Source of the DNA: JAAYZX01 sp040770645
GTDB lineage: Bacteria > Actinomycetota > Thermoleophilia > RBG-16-64-13
Reading direction: 5' to 3'
Length of the DNA: 64,000 nucleotides
Assembly: GCA_040770645.1 (NCBI GenBank)
Contig: JAXGIS010000010.1
Span: 14,765-78,764 of the forward strand
The translations under genes were made by a program, and so were the position numbers. Below the pieces are notes generated by a model. The model was not told the DNA's origin. It saw only the letters and a list, made by a program, of their open reading frames with translations, and made no database searches. Positions 46,457 through 56,864 of this stretch are shown here, one piece after another. The stretch's first letter is position 1. Every line of letters starts with the position of its first letter.

Positions 46457-46999
46457 ATGGCTGGTGAGGCGGAAGAACTACACGCAGCCAGGACCTACGC
46501 TGCCGAGGTTGATGGCGCAGAGCATTTGGTGGCCGTTGGCCAAGTGGCTGATGGGTGGCAGGTGAGCGTGGACGGCGGGGAAGTCATGACCGCCGACTTC
46601 GTCACCAGAGGTCCAGTGTTGCAGTACTCCCTGTTGTTGGACCACCGCTCCTATGAGGGCATAGTGGAGAGGAACGGCGAGGGTCTCAGGGTGTGGGTGG
46701 AGGGTGAGCCGTTCCTGGTGTCGCTGGTTGATCAACGTTTGAAGTCTCTGGGTGGAGGACGTGCTGCGGGCGCCGGTCCGCGACAGGCCGTCTTCAAAAC
46801 GCCCATGCCCGGCATGGTGGTGGCCGTCATGGTGGAGCCTGGAGCCGAGGTGGCCAAAGGGCAGCCTCTGCTGACCTTGGAAGCCATGAAGATGCGCAAT
46901 GACCTCAAGGCCCCGCGTGACGGCCGAGTGAAGAGCGTGGCTGTCAAAGCCGGCCAGACGGTGGCCAAGGGGGATGTGCTGGTGGAGTTCGAGGCCTGA
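46457..46999 (+). CDS. biotin carboxyl carrier protein
   Basis: 180 aa. The C-terminal biotinyl domain has LEAMKM (biotin Lys in EAMKM), flanked by FKTPMPGMVVAVMV and VAKGDVLVEFEA strands. The N-terminal part is a beta-rich linker as in PCC/ACC carrier subunits. AGGAGG precedes ATG 46457. Completes the three-subunit carboxylase operon. Confidence 0.93.
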   Translation: MAGEAEELHAARTYAAEVDGAEHLVAVGQVADGWQVSVDGGEVMTADFVTRGPVLQYSLLLDHRSYEGIVERNGEGLRVWVEGEPFLVSLVDQRLKSLGGGRAAGAGPRQAVFKTPMPGMVVAVMVEPGAEVAKGQPLLTLEAMKMRNDLKAPRDGRVKSVAVKAGQTVAKGDVLVEFEA

Positions 47000-47080
47000 A
47001 ATACGGGCGACGGTGGCCGGCCCCGCCAAACCCCGGCGGCGGGGGCGGGCACCGCGGTGGAGGACGGTTCACACCCTCAA

Positions 47081-47452
47081 CTACACGTTGGGGTGGTCTT
47101 CGGGAGCCTTGGTTCGGGGAAGGGTGGGCGAGGAGCGAAGCCCGTCCAGCAGGTGCCACAGGGCCATGATGGGGTGGCGGTATGTCATCCGTGGACCGGC
47201 GAAACGCATGACCGCTCGGACGCGCTGACGCATCACGGGCGCGTAGCAGTGCACGGTGCACTTGGCACAAGTGGGCTTGCGTTCCTTGAAGCGGCACGTC
47301 TCGAGCCTACGCAACGCGTATGACTGCAACTCCGCACACTCACTACAGAGCGCGGCAGTGCGAGCGTTGTCGCCATGGTGCGAACGACAGTACATGGCGA
47401 TCATGACGGCGATGGTGCGCCGCTCTCTACGCAGTCGGCGATTTGAACGCAT
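47081..47452 (-). CDS. YgbA_NO (nitrous oxide-stimulated promoter) family protein
   Basis: 123-aa protein with the family's cysteine set: LCSECAEL, ETCRFKERKPTCAKCTVHCYAP, then VRAVMRFAGPRMTYRHPIMALWHLLDGL. Members are linked to nitrosative-stress or anaerobic control in proteobacteria, and the cysteines probably bind a metal or cluster. Its role here is unknown. Convergent with the carboxylase operon and divergent from the giant activase gene. Confidence 0.8.
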   Translation of the reverse strand: MRSNRRLRRERRTIAVMIAMYCRSHHGDNARTAALCSECAELQSYALRRLETCRFKERKPTCAKCTVHCYAPVMRQRVRAVMRFAGPRMTYRHPIMALWHLLDGLRSSPTLPRTKAPEDHPNV

Positions 47453-47633
47453 CTGCGTGAGCCGAATCGCGGGCCTGAGGCAGTAGCGGGCTTGAGGCGG
47501 TCACAGGCTCAGCTCCCTCCGTGTGCTCTGAGCTTTCTGAACCATAGGTTGATCGAAGTCGGCCGTCAAGGGCTTGGGTTCACCCGCACTGCCTCTTTAA
47601 GTGCGTGGTTCGGCTCGGTAGCATTACGGGTGC

Positions 47634-50600
47634 ATGGCGATATCCCCTGACATCCTCATCGGTATCGACCTGGGTAAGGTATGCACCCGTATCGCACACG
47701 TCCAGCTCGGCGGTCGAAGATCGGCCGGGCCGGGTGACGCTGGATGGAACGCCACCACCATCGCCTCGAGACATCACGGTCGACCGCTTGACGAGTTCTT
47801 CGCTCTCTACCGGTCGGTGGGGGCGGACGCCGTCCGCGGCATCGTGGCCACTGGTGTCTACAGCCAACAACTGCGTGCCCCGGTGGTCGCCGGTCTGCCC
47901 GAGGAGATCGCTCAGGAGTGGGCGGTGCGGTTGGTGGCGCCGGATATGGCCCCACTCAACGTGGTGCGGATCGGCGGGACCGGCTACTCGGTCTTGGTAC
48001 GCTCAGGCGACGGGCAGTTCCACTACGAGAAGAACGATCGCTGTTCGGCAGGGACGGGCGAGACCATGGAGCGGATCTGTGCTCGGCTGGGTGCCACCCT
48101 TGAAGAGGCGGCGGCGCTGGCATCGGCGGCCGGCGAAGCCATACCCGTCACTGCACGCTGCTCGGTCTTCGCCAAGAGCGAGTTGACGCACTTCGCGAAC
48201 CAGGGCGAGCCCCACGACAGGCTCTTCCGTGGCTATTTTGAGAGTGTAGCCAAGAACATTCATGCCCTGGTGGAGAAGGTGGGGGTGCCGGGCCCGGTGT
48301 GGCTGGTGGGGCATGGGGCTTTGATAGAACCGTTGGCCGCGGCGCTGCGCGCGGCTGCAGGCGGCAGGCACGGGAGTGACGGTGGAGGTGCCGCCCGTGG
48401 CCTCGGTGTTCGAGGCGCTGGGTGCGTTGCATTACGCTTCATCGCAGGACTGGGCGGATGTTCGGTGGCCCCTTGACCCGACGGAACTGGTGGCTGAAGA
48501 GCAGGGCCACGTGCGTAGCCTGGCCGAGTCGGGTCTGGGCGGGCGCCGGTCCCGGGTCGTCCGGTTGCAAGCCGGGTCCAAGCTGGCGGGGACGCCGCCG
48601 GCCTCTTCAACGGTGGCTTCACAGGACGTCGGCGGGTGCGATGCTGAGGAAGCGGACGCCTGCCCTGCTTCCGCGGTGACTGTCGATACCGCTGCCGTAC
48701 TGGGCCTGGACTTGGGGTCCACCGGATCCAAAGCGGCTCTGCTCGATCTGGCCACAGGCGAGGTCGTAGCCGATGTGTATCGCCGCACCGATGGCAACCC
48801 GGTGGAGGCGGCCAGGGCGCTGGTGGCCGAGATGCTCCAGAAGGCTCCCCACCCGATCATGGCTGTTGGTCTCACCGGATCGGGCCGGGATGCGGCCGCC
48901 ACCATCTTTCGGGCCGCCCTCGGCGATGTCGGCTCCAGGCTGTTGGTCCAGAACGAGATCGTGGCGCACGCGGTGGCCGCCGTCCGCTTGGATCCGGATG
49001 GGGGCCGCAGTCTGTCCATCGTGGAGATCGGTGGGCAGGATGCCAAGTTCATCAACGTGCGTGGCGGGGTGGTGGTGGATTCCGATATGAACCGCGCCTG
49101 CAGCGCCGGGACGGGATCCTTTCTGGAGGAGCAGGCAGTGCTGCACGGGGTCGACGACATCGTGCGTTTTGGCGAGTTGGCGGGGGAGGGGCGCAACCCT
49201 CCCGATCTGGGCCAGACCTGTACGGTGTTCGTGGCCGACAAAGCGGCTGAGGCCCTGAACGATGGGTACTCTCTTGCGGATGTGTTTGCCGGCTTTCAGT
49301 ACTCGGTCATTCGCAACTACAAGAACCGCGTCATGGGTAATCGTCAGTTCTTGGATCGCATCTTCTTCCAAGGCAAACCCGCCTCCAGCGAATCGCTGGC
49401 CCAGACCCTCTCCGTGGTCACCGGCCGGGAAGTCCTGGTTCCGCCCAATCCCGGTGCCATGGGTGCCATCGGTATCGCGCTCCTGGCACGCCAAGCCCTG
49501 GGGGCCGTAGACGGCAACCAACCGCTGGACTTGGCGCCGCTTCTGCAGGCTCGGGTGGTGGAGCGGCGCACCTTCCGATGCGCGGATCGAACCTGCCGGA
49601 ATCTGTGCCGCATTGAATCGGCCGCCGTGGAGATCAGGGGCGAACAACGGCGGGTGGTGAGCGGGGGCAGTTGTCCCAAATACGAGGCGGTGTCTGCCGC
49701 GGGGCGCAAACTGCCCAAGGATTCCCCGCATCCTTTCCTTGAGCGTCAGCGGTTGCTCGACAGGGTTCTGGCGCGGCACGTCGCCACGAGCGCGGGGGCA
49801 GGTGCCACCTCGACCACGATCGGCATACCGTGCAGCCATCATGCACTGGATGCTCTGCCCTTCTTGGTGGGTTTTCTGGCCGGGCTCGGCCTGCGGCCGG
49901 AGCCCATGTGGCCTGACCAGGAGACACTGTCCTTGGGCGACCGCCGCTGCACCGCCGCCGGGGTGTGCGCGCCCGTGAAGCTGGCCCATGGGTTGGCGCG
50001 CGGGGACCTGGATTACCTGCTCATGCCCGCGTTCGTCTCCATGCCACGGGCGGTCGACGGCGGCGCGGCCACCTGCCCCATGATCCAAGGCACCCCCGAG
50101 ATGGTGGAGTCCGCGCTGGCCGCGGAAAGGGCACACGCCGTTGTTCTGCGGCCTATTTTGCTCGAGCTGGAGCACGGGTTCGCGTCGCGTCGGTTTGAAG
50201 CCGAGTGGCTCTCCTATTGGGGCGGTCTGGATCACTCCAGCTTGCGCCGGTCGCCCGAAGTGTTGCGGGCCGCTTATCGCCAGGGGGTGGCCGCTCAGGA
50301 GGATTACGAGCAGAGTCTGGTGCAGATCGGGCGGCGGGCACTGGAATTCGCTCAGCGTGAGCGATTCCCCGCGGTTCTGGTGGTGGGCGAGACGCATGTG
50401 GCGCTGGACCCGGCCATGAATGCCGGCATCCCGGAGTTGATTGCGGACAACGGTGCGATACCGATCCCTTTGGACTGCTACCCGATTCCTGACGAGGTGC
50501 CGCCCCTGGCCCGCGTCCATTGGGCGGCGGCGGCCAGGACTCTGCGGGCATCAGTGGCAGCGGCGAGGCGCGGTGGTGTGTACCCTCTTCTCATCGGTGC

Positions 50601-52174
50601 CTACGGCTGTGGGCCGGGCTCATTCGTGGAACATATCTTCAACGATATCCTGCAGGATTACCCCCACACCATCCTGGAGAGCGACGGACACGGAGGGCGC
50701 GCGGGGTACGTCACCCGGGTGCAGGCGTTTCTGCACGCCGTTCACTCCTACGAGACACAGAGGGCCACGGGCGCTATGGCCGGACCCGGGCCGGCCGTGG
50801 GCGTCGCCGCTGGGGTGGCGCCGACTCCGGCGGCCGTGAGCACCGCCGTGGGGCGCGCGCCGGCCGCCGGCTTTGCCGCTGAACATGAGCCGGGCGCTGA
50901 GGCGCGAATCGACCGTTACGATCGCTTTCCCGTCCGCAACTTCCAAGAGATGCTGGATCGTAAGGTGGTGTTCGGCACTGTAGGGGGACGTATAGGAGAG
51001 GCCGTGGCGGCCGTACTGCGGGGTTTCGGCGTGGATGCCGTTTTCGCGGGCGAGTCGGGACCGGAGGTGTGGCGACTGGCACAGGAGGGTTGCACCGGCA
51101 AGGAGTGTCTGCCCTACCAGTTGATTTGGGGTTCTTTTGCCTCCTTCCTCGCCGACCGCGGCCCGGAGTGGTTTGCCGAGTACGAACGCCCACCCCTCCT
51201 CCTGTCTGTGGGTTTGGGTTTCCAGGCCTGTCGCGCGAATGTTTTCCATTTGGCGGAGGAGATCGCGACGGAACGTATGGGGCTTGCGGGGCGGGTGGAG
51301 GTCTCGGATCTGACCATCATAATGACCTACCCGCCGCTGACGGCTGCGGCATGGGCGGCCGTAGTGGCCGCGGACATCCTCAACATGCTTCGTTGCTACT
51401 CTCTCGCCACCGAGGCTGAACCGGGGGCGTCGGCTCGCCTCTACGACTACTACTTCGGACTCCTACTGAAGGTCCTCGACCGTCCGCTGGGCGCATCGCA
51501 CTGGAGGGAGGTGCGACCGCAGCTGCGTCGCATTCGCCGCGTGTTGGAGAAGGCGGCCGTGGCCTTCGCCGCGCTACCGCAGAGGCCCGGCGCGGCAGAT
51601 GAGGTGCGCGACATCTACGTGTGCGGCGACATATTCCTGCGTGTCCCTGGAGTGGGGGAATGACCGTTTGCAGGAACGCCTGAGCTCCCTGGGACTGCGG
51701 GTCACCTTTGAACCTTTTGCCGCGTTTTTCGAGTTCTTGGCCCTGCGTGAAACCCAGGACCACGGGGTGCGCACCGAGGAGTGGTGGAAGTATCACGGCT
51801 TCTTGCTGGCTATGAAGCGCATCGTGCGTTGGCTGCTCCAGGCCGTGACCCCAACCCATCCTTGGCTGGGGTGGTTTGACGTGGAGGAGGTCGATCGCGA
51901 AAGCCGGCGTCGGCTCTGCGGTTATCCGTTCGGCGAGAGCGTTCCCACCATCGGCGGCGCCCTGCTGGCGTGGCGGACACGACCCATCGACGGAGTGGTG
52001 GTGGGGCCGCGTGGGTGCGGTCCGGCCCTGATCGCCGAGGCTCAGTTGCGACGCGAGACGGGCATTCCGCTCCTCTTCATCTACAACGACGGAGATCCTA
52101 TCGACGAGGCCCGGCTGGCGGGGTTCGCCTGGCGGTTGAGGAGTCGGCCGGCGAGGAGAACGCTCGGGGCCTAG
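47634..52174 (+). CDS. giant acyl-CoA dehydratase activase (BcrA/BadF/HgdC + DUF2229 family), two frameshifts
   Basis: About 1,512 aa. Two ASKHA ATPase modules in tandem: the first opens ILIGIDLGKVCTRIAHV with CSAGTGETMER; the second opens VLGLDLGSTGSKAAL with GSGRDAAATIF, VEIGGQDAKFINV and CSAGTGSFLEEQA, the helix-cluster-helix region that binds a [4Fe-4S] cluster in HgdC. A Cys-rich linker (CADRTCRNLC...SGGSCPKYE) and DUF2229-type domains (IPCSHHALDALPF, CAPVKLAHGLARGDLDYLLMPAF, TCPMIQGTPEMV, GCTGKECLPYQLIWG) follow. Extra bases near 48370 and 51655 break the frame. Members are linked to radical 2-hydroxyacyl-CoA dehydratases or related ATP-driven electron activation. No dehydratase subunits lie nearby. 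Confidence 0.87.
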
Positions 52175-52216
52175 CCTGGCCGTCACCGCCGGAGTGCTGC
52201 CGGGTTGCGGCTGGAC

Positions 52217-52249
52217 GGGAGCCCGCCCTCCGAGGGAGGGCGGGCTCCC
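52217..52249. terminator. 14-bp hairpin between convergent genes
   Basis: GGGAGCCCGCCCTC, loop of 5, GAGGGCGGGCTCCC between the giant activase (plus) and the SLH-binding-protein fusion (minus). It could stop transcription from both sides; no T tract. Confidence 0.65.
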
Positions 52250-52283
52250 ACGCTTGGCACCTATGTCTCAGGTCGACGCCGCT

Positions 52284-53653
52284 TCACTTCCAGTAGAGCG
52301 GGATCACGGGCAACTCGTCCACGCAGAGGGTTTTCTCCAAAGCAGCGTACAGTGCCCACCTCTCGGCCTCGGTGGCTGCAACCAGGGATGCGTCCAGAGC
52401 CTGGTCATAGGTGGCGTTGGACCAGCGCGTGAAGTTGCCGCCGGTGTCGGCTCGGAACAGGTTGAAGAACTCGTAGGCATCGTTGAACTCGGGGACGTAG
52501 CCCATCCGAAACACCATGACGTCGTCACTCTGCATCGAGGCCCAGTAGGCGTCGAAGGGGATCTGAGCCACGGTAGCGTTGACGCCTATGGCCTGCCATT
52601 CGGTCTTCACCGCGTTGGCGACGGCGAGATTCTGCCCTGAAGGAGTGACCTGGATCTGGATCTCCGGCAGGCCCGCCCCGCCGGCGTGGCCCGCGTTTGC
52701 GAGCAGGACGGCAGCTTGCGCCACCTGCGCGGTGGGCTTGAGAAAGTCGTGAGTAATGGCGGCGTATCCGGGGATGCTGGGAGGTATCCATCCCGTGGCG
52801 GGGACGGCGGAGGCGTCGCCCAAGGCCGCGGTTATGGCCTGGCGATCCACGGCCAGAGCCAGGGCCTGCCGAACATGTGGGTCGTCTAGTCCGGGATGCT
52901 TGGTGTTGAGCCCCAAGTAGAAGAGGTTGCGCGGTGTGTTGGACCAATAGGTCATCTTGCCGATGAGGTTGTGAAGCATGTGGGCAACCTCGCCCCGGGT
53001 CATGTTCTCGTAGGGGTTGAGGTTCTCCAGATCGAAACCCAGAAGGAGCAGGTTGTGTTCGGCCAGGGCGGCATTCAGCCCGTGATCAGGGTCGTTGCCC
53101 CAACCCGCTGTGGCCGCGAAGTCCGCCGGAGGCGTCTCAAGTAGCCCGGGCTGCATGTCTTTGATCGCCCGCACCACCATACTGATCACCTGGTATCTGG
53201 TGATGAGTATTCCCATGGATCGAAGGTGGTGGGGGTCGTCCCGAGGGTGATGCGCTTGGCGGCGCAGACGGCCACGTATTTGTCAGGGAAGAAGGGGTCG
53301 GCGTAGCCACCGATCTCCACATCCTTGAAAAGGCATACGTCATCTTCGGAGACGGTGTATTTGCCCAGGTCCACCCCGGTGAGCACGATCATCTTGGCGA
53401 ACTGCTGGCGTCTCACCGGGTCGTCGGGACCGAACTTGCCGTCTTGATACCCGCCGATTATCCCCTTGCCGGCCAGTTCACGGATGGCTGCGTGATATTC
53501 ATGAGTATGCGGCACGTCAGGGAAGCTCGTGGTTGCCAGGGCGAGTGAGACCAGAGATAACGCTACGGTTAGGCACACCACGCCGCCAAGGCCCAGAGCG
53601 AACGATCGCCGGCGTTTGGCGGAGTGACCAGTGTCGACCGACTTCAGTTTCAT
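52284..53653 (-). CDS. S-layer-homology / oligopeptide-binding-protein fusion, one frameshift
   Basis: About 455 aa. After a signal-type N-terminus (hydrophobic residues 20-40) come three SLH-like units: FPDVPHTHEYHAAIRELAGKGI...DPVRRQQFAKMIV, FKDVEIGGYADPFFPDKYVAVCAAKRI...ITRYQVISMVV, and NAALAEHNLLLLGFDLENLNPYENMTRGEVAHML. The rest, from NTPRNLFYLGLNTKHPGLDDPHVRQALALAVDR, is the C-terminal half of a family 5 solute-binding protein (SBP_bac_5) ending in VIPLYWK; its N-terminal half is missing. A 2-base insertion near 53200 separates the second SLH unit. AGGAGGGG precedes ATG 53653. SLH units would anchor it to the cell wall; whether the half-SBP can bind peptide is uncertain. Confidence 0.8.
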
Positions 53654-53905
53654 CTTCCCCTCCTTGAAGTCGCTCTATGTAGGTATTCTACTCTCTACAA
53701 GGCCGGACACGTGCGCACGTGGAGAGACGAAAACCTCACGAGTCTCCGGAGGCTCACGGGAAGACGCGGTGCGGCGGATGTGGGAACCGGGGCAGATCGC
53801 GGCGTCTGAAGACCGGGTGGGGCGGGGGTCGCTCGGTGGTGCCTCGCGAGACCGGCAACGACCCCCAGCACGCCGGTACAGGTGTCTAGCTCGCCGGCGT
53901 CGGCC
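53654..53905. other. gap upstream of SLH fusion gene
   Basis: No coding character seen. On the minus strand TAGAAT (53690-53685) could be a -10 box for the SLH fusion gene, with a transcription start about 25 bases before its ATG; the -35 is not clear. Confidence 0.3.
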
Positions 53906-55204
53906 TCACTTCTTCTCCCACTTGATCAGGTATGCCACCTGGCTCAGGGTGCTGCCTTCCCGGATCTCCCCGCGAAGTCGGTTCTCTTTCTCCAGGACGT
54001 CCATGGCGCGGTTGGTGTACTCCACGGCCTTGTCCTTGGGGATCACGCAGACGCCGTCGTCGTCGCCGATGAGCCAGTCGCCGGGCGCCACGGTCACATT
54101 GCCGATGCGGATGGGCACGTTGATCTCGCCGAAGCCCTTGGGTTCGCCGGCGGTGGGGGTGCAGTGCGTGCAGAAGAGCGGGAACCCCAACTCACGGATA
54201 TCACCGGTGTCGCGGGCAGCGCCGTGGATGACCACGCCGGCCGCACCCTGCATGATGGCGGAGTTGGTGGCCAACTCTCCCCACACGGCCGGGGTAACCC
54301 CACCCGCGTCGATGACGATGACGTCACCGGGCCCGGCCACATCGATGGCCTCCACCGGTTTGGCCCAGTCGCCGGGGTAGGTGCGGACCGTCACCGCCGG
54401 CCCCACCATTTTGGCGCCGGGAGTGCGGCAGACGATGCCGGGTAAGTCACCGGAGCGATGGAGCGCGTCTGAGACGTTGGCCGCCGAACAGCGGAGGAGC
54501 GTGTCGCGGATATCGGTGTCGGAGCAGGCCCGCACGAAGTAGTCGGACTTCACGGCCACCAGGTCCTTCATGGCCTTCTTGATCTGCTGCGTGGCTGCGG
54601 CGGCGTCGGTGGATTTGATGATGGCGCCGCCCACCACCACGATGGAGGCGCCGGCCTTGACCGCCTCGGCGGCCGTCTCGGAGTTGATGCCGCCCGCCAC
54701 CGCCACGGGTATGCTCACGGCACAGGCGACCTCCCGCAGAGTATCGAAGGGAGTCTTGCCTGCCATTTGTTCATCGATGGCCACGTGGATGCCGATGTAG
54801 CTGGCGCCCATGGCCTCTGCCTCGCGCGCACGGGTTACCACGTCGTCCACTTGGATCATGTCTACGATGATCTCGGCCCCGTAGTTGCGTCCGGCCTCCA
54901 CACACTCACGGATGGTGGCGTCGGAGGCGGCTCCCAGCACGCCCACCACATTGGCCCCGGCCTTGGCGGCGAATTCCACTTCGGCCCGTCCGGCGTCCAT
55001 GGTCTTCATGTCCGCCACGACCACCTTGTCGGGCCAACGGTTACGGAGCGCCCGCACTGCGGAGAGTCCCTCGCTTTTGATGAGGGGAGTCCCGGCCTCC
55101 AACCAGTCGGCCCCACCCGCCACGGCCTCTTCCGCCACTTTCAGCGCCCGAGGCAGATCGACGAAGTCCAGCGCCAACTGAATCACCGGCTCCTTGATTT
55201 CCAT
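53906..55204 (-). CDS. bifunctional 3-hexulose-6-phosphate synthase / RraA-like protein
   Basis: 432 aa. Residues 1-215 are an OMPDC/HPS barrel (IQLALDFVDLPRAL, GADWLEAGTPLIKSEG, VVADMKTMDAG with the D-x-K-x-x-D motif, VAGGINSETAAEAVKAGA), which condenses formaldehyde with ribulose 5-phosphate or cleaves hexulose 6-phosphate. Residues 225-432 are an RraA-like domain (SAANVSDALHR, GPAVTVRTYPGDW, VIDAGGV, GAARDTGDI), family members of which include oxaloacetate decarboxylase/aldolases and the RNase E inhibitor. This fusion is known mainly in archaea, where HPS supplies pentoses. No separate 6-phospho-3-hexuloisomerase gene is near. Downstream of YjbQ by 39 bases. Confidence 0.88.
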   Translation of the reverse strand: MEIKEPVIQLALDFVDLPRALKVAEEAVAGGADWLEAGTPLIKSEGLSAVRALRNRWPDKVVVADMKTMDAGRAEVEFAAKAGANVVGVLGAASDATIRECVEAGRNYGAEIIVDMIQVDDVVTRAREAEAMGASYIGIHVAIDEQMAGKTPFDTLREVACAVSIPVAVAGGINSETAAEAVKAGASIVVVGGAIIKSTDAAAATQQIKKAMKDLVAVKSDYFVRACSDTDIRDTLLRCSAANVSDALHRSGDLPGIVCRTPGAKMVGPAVTVRTYPGDWAKPVEAIDVAGPGDVIVIDAGGVTPAVWGELATNSAIMQGAAGVVIHGAARDTGDIRELGFPLFCTHCTPTAGEPKGFGEINVPIRIGNVTVAPGDWLIGDDDGVCVIPKDKAVEYTNRAMDVLEKENRLRGEIREGSTLSQVAYLIKWEKK

Positions 55205-55243
55205 GATGGCTCCCTTCTGCTCGGGTCTACTTCGCCCTCAGCC

Positions 55244-55714
55244 TCAGACGCCCATGAACTGCACCACGACTTTGCGGTCGCGGGGCACGTTGTCAAAGCA
55301 CACGAAACAGACGGCCTGCCAGGTGCCCAACGCAAAACGTCCGTTACAGAAGGGGATAGCCAGCGAGGGACCCAGGAGACCGGCTCGGCAGTGGGAATGG
55401 CCGTTGCCGTCGCCCAAACGTACGTTGTGCTCGTAGTCCTGTTCACGGGGGATGATCTGGTCAAACAGGCGCTGGAAGTCCTGCACCACACCCGGCTCGT
55501 ACTCGAGCGTGGTGACGTCGGCGGAGGCACCTGGGGCGAATACGGTGGCTGTACCAGCGTCCAGGCCGGTTTCGGCCAGCAGATCTTTTAGGTCTTGGGT
55601 GATGTTGACGATGTGGCCTTCGCCTGTGGTGGAGAAGGTGATGAATCTAGTGGCTACGGTGAGATCACCTGTTGCAGTGGTGGGGGTGGCATTGGTCACG
55701 GCGAAATTACTCAT
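55244..55714 (-). CDS. YjbQ/UPF0047 family protein
   Basis: 156 aa. Contains the family's GHSHCRAGLLGPSLAIPF and LGTWQAVCFVCFDNVPRDRKVVVQFMG, a metal-binding His/Cys cluster at the trimer centre. Some members substitute for thiamine-phosphate synthase when overexpressed, but their normal role is unknown. ATG 55714 overlaps the DUF2520 gene's end by 8 bases, so the two are co-translated; HPS-RraA follows. Confidence 0.9.
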   Translation of the reverse strand: MSNFAVTNATPTTATGDLTVATRFITFSTTGEGHIVNITQDLKDLLAETGLDAGTATVFAPGASADVTTLEYEPGVVQDFQRLFDQIIPREQDYEHNVRLGDGNGHSHCRAGLLGPSLAIPFCNGRFALGTWQAVCFVCFDNVPRDRKVVVQFMGV

Positions 55715-56696
55715 GTGTTACTCCCGTGTCCGGCGGGTGAAGGGACGATTCTATCCGTTGACTGGAAGCACTCCGCGCCTGCCCTGACATTGGGTCGACG
55801 CCAACCGGGTTCATTTCGGTGCGCAGGAGATTCTCCAGGGTCAAGAGGGTCGTATGATCGACGGTGCCTCTTGCCTGTACCAGTTCCAAGGTGGCCAGCC
55901 CCAGAATACGGTACAGGACTTCTACATCGGGCATGTGTTCGTGGAGTGTGGTCAGATGACGTTGGATGGTACCGACGTCGCCACGGCTCAAGGGACCGGT
56001 TAGTGCATCGACAGTGCCGTGAGAGGCCAAGTTGTCGACTGCTCCCCTCACAAGCGGCAGAAAAGACTGAAGAGCGGTGGCGGAGGGGAGGCCTGCCCGC
56101 ACGAACATGCGCTCGGCCAGATGCTCCAGAGCAACCAGGTAGTTGCTGGCTACGCAGGCGGCCGCATGGTAGAGGGCACGGTCTTCCTCGGCCAGGGGAA
56201 CGGGCCGTCCCCCTAGCACGAGGGCCAGGTCCCTGCCGTGCTCCCAGCCGCCACGTGGCCCCGCAGTCACGGCAATGGTGGCGTCGGCGAAATGGGTGGA
56301 GCCGGTTTCATGACCGGCAAAAGTTTGCAGGGGGTGAAAAGCGAAGGTGATGGCGCCGGCCTGCAGACAGGGTTCGAGGGCGGACACCGGCGTGACGCCG
56401 CTGGTGTGGGCTACGGCCACCGGTTCCGCGTTGGCGGGGACGGAGGCCCAGGCCTGGGCGAGTGCGGCGGACGCAGAGGCGACGACTGAGTCGGGAACGG
56501 TCAGGAATACCAGCGAGGGGGCGGTGGCGAGCAACGCCCGCAGGTCAGAGCTTCCCTCTATGCCAAGAACGGCCGTGGCTTGTTGTACAGCGGCGGGTGA
56601 GGTGTCCAGAAAGGCGTGGACGCGCACGCCGGCCCGTCGCAGCGCCACCGCGAGCGACAACCCAACGCGACCCACCCCCACGATGGCCACGCGCAA
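55707..56696 (-). CDS. Rossmann-like / DUF2520 protein
   Basis: 329 aa. N-terminal NAD(P)-binding GVGRVGLSLAVALRRAGV (residues 6-23), LVFLTVPDSVV and HTSGVTPVSALEP; central FHPLQTFAG; C-terminal helical domain with LYHAAACVASNYLVALEHLAERM and GPLSRGDVGTIQRHL. The family resembles proline/ketopantoate-type reductases and in many bacteria neighbours panC or panB, where a pantoate-related role has been suggested; here panC is 24 kb away. First gene of the DUF2520-YjbQ-HPS/RraA run. Confidence 0.87.
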   Translation of the reverse strand: MRVAIVGVGRVGLSLAVALRRAGVRVHAFLDTSPAAVQQATAVLGIEGSSDLRALLATAPSLVFLTVPDSVVASASAALAQAWASVPANAEPVAVAHTSGVTPVSALEPCLQAGAITFAFHPLQTFAGHETGSTHFADATIAVTAGPRGGWEHGRDLALVLGGRPVPLAEEDRALYHAAACVASNYLVALEHLAERMFVRAGLPSATALQSFLPLVRGAVDNLASHGTVDALTGPLSRGDVGTIQRHLTTLHEHMPDVEVLYRILGLATLELVQARGTVDHTTLLTLENLLRTEMNPVGVDPMSGQARSASSQRIESSLHPPDTGVTHE

Positions 56697-56864
56697 ATCG
56701 CGTACGGCGGGGGGAGGTGTACTTAGGCCCGACGGCCCCAGATCAGCGTGATAGGTGACGATGACCAGCCTTCCGTTCCAGTTCCACTAAGAGATACCAG
56801 ACGTGGTTCACGCTACGCTTGAGATACTACAGGCGACGGTGCCTGGCGGGGTACGACTCCATGA
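56697..56864. other. gap between divergent genes
   Basis: Divergent spacer between the DUF2520 gene (minus) and the plus-strand run that leads to fmdB. I see no clear promoter or ORF here. Confidence 0.3.

Noticed and set aside
48619..50520. 633-codon open frame on the minus strand
   Set aside because: Antisense shadow of the giant activase; no family pattern, and the plus-strand frame carries clear ASKHA motifs.
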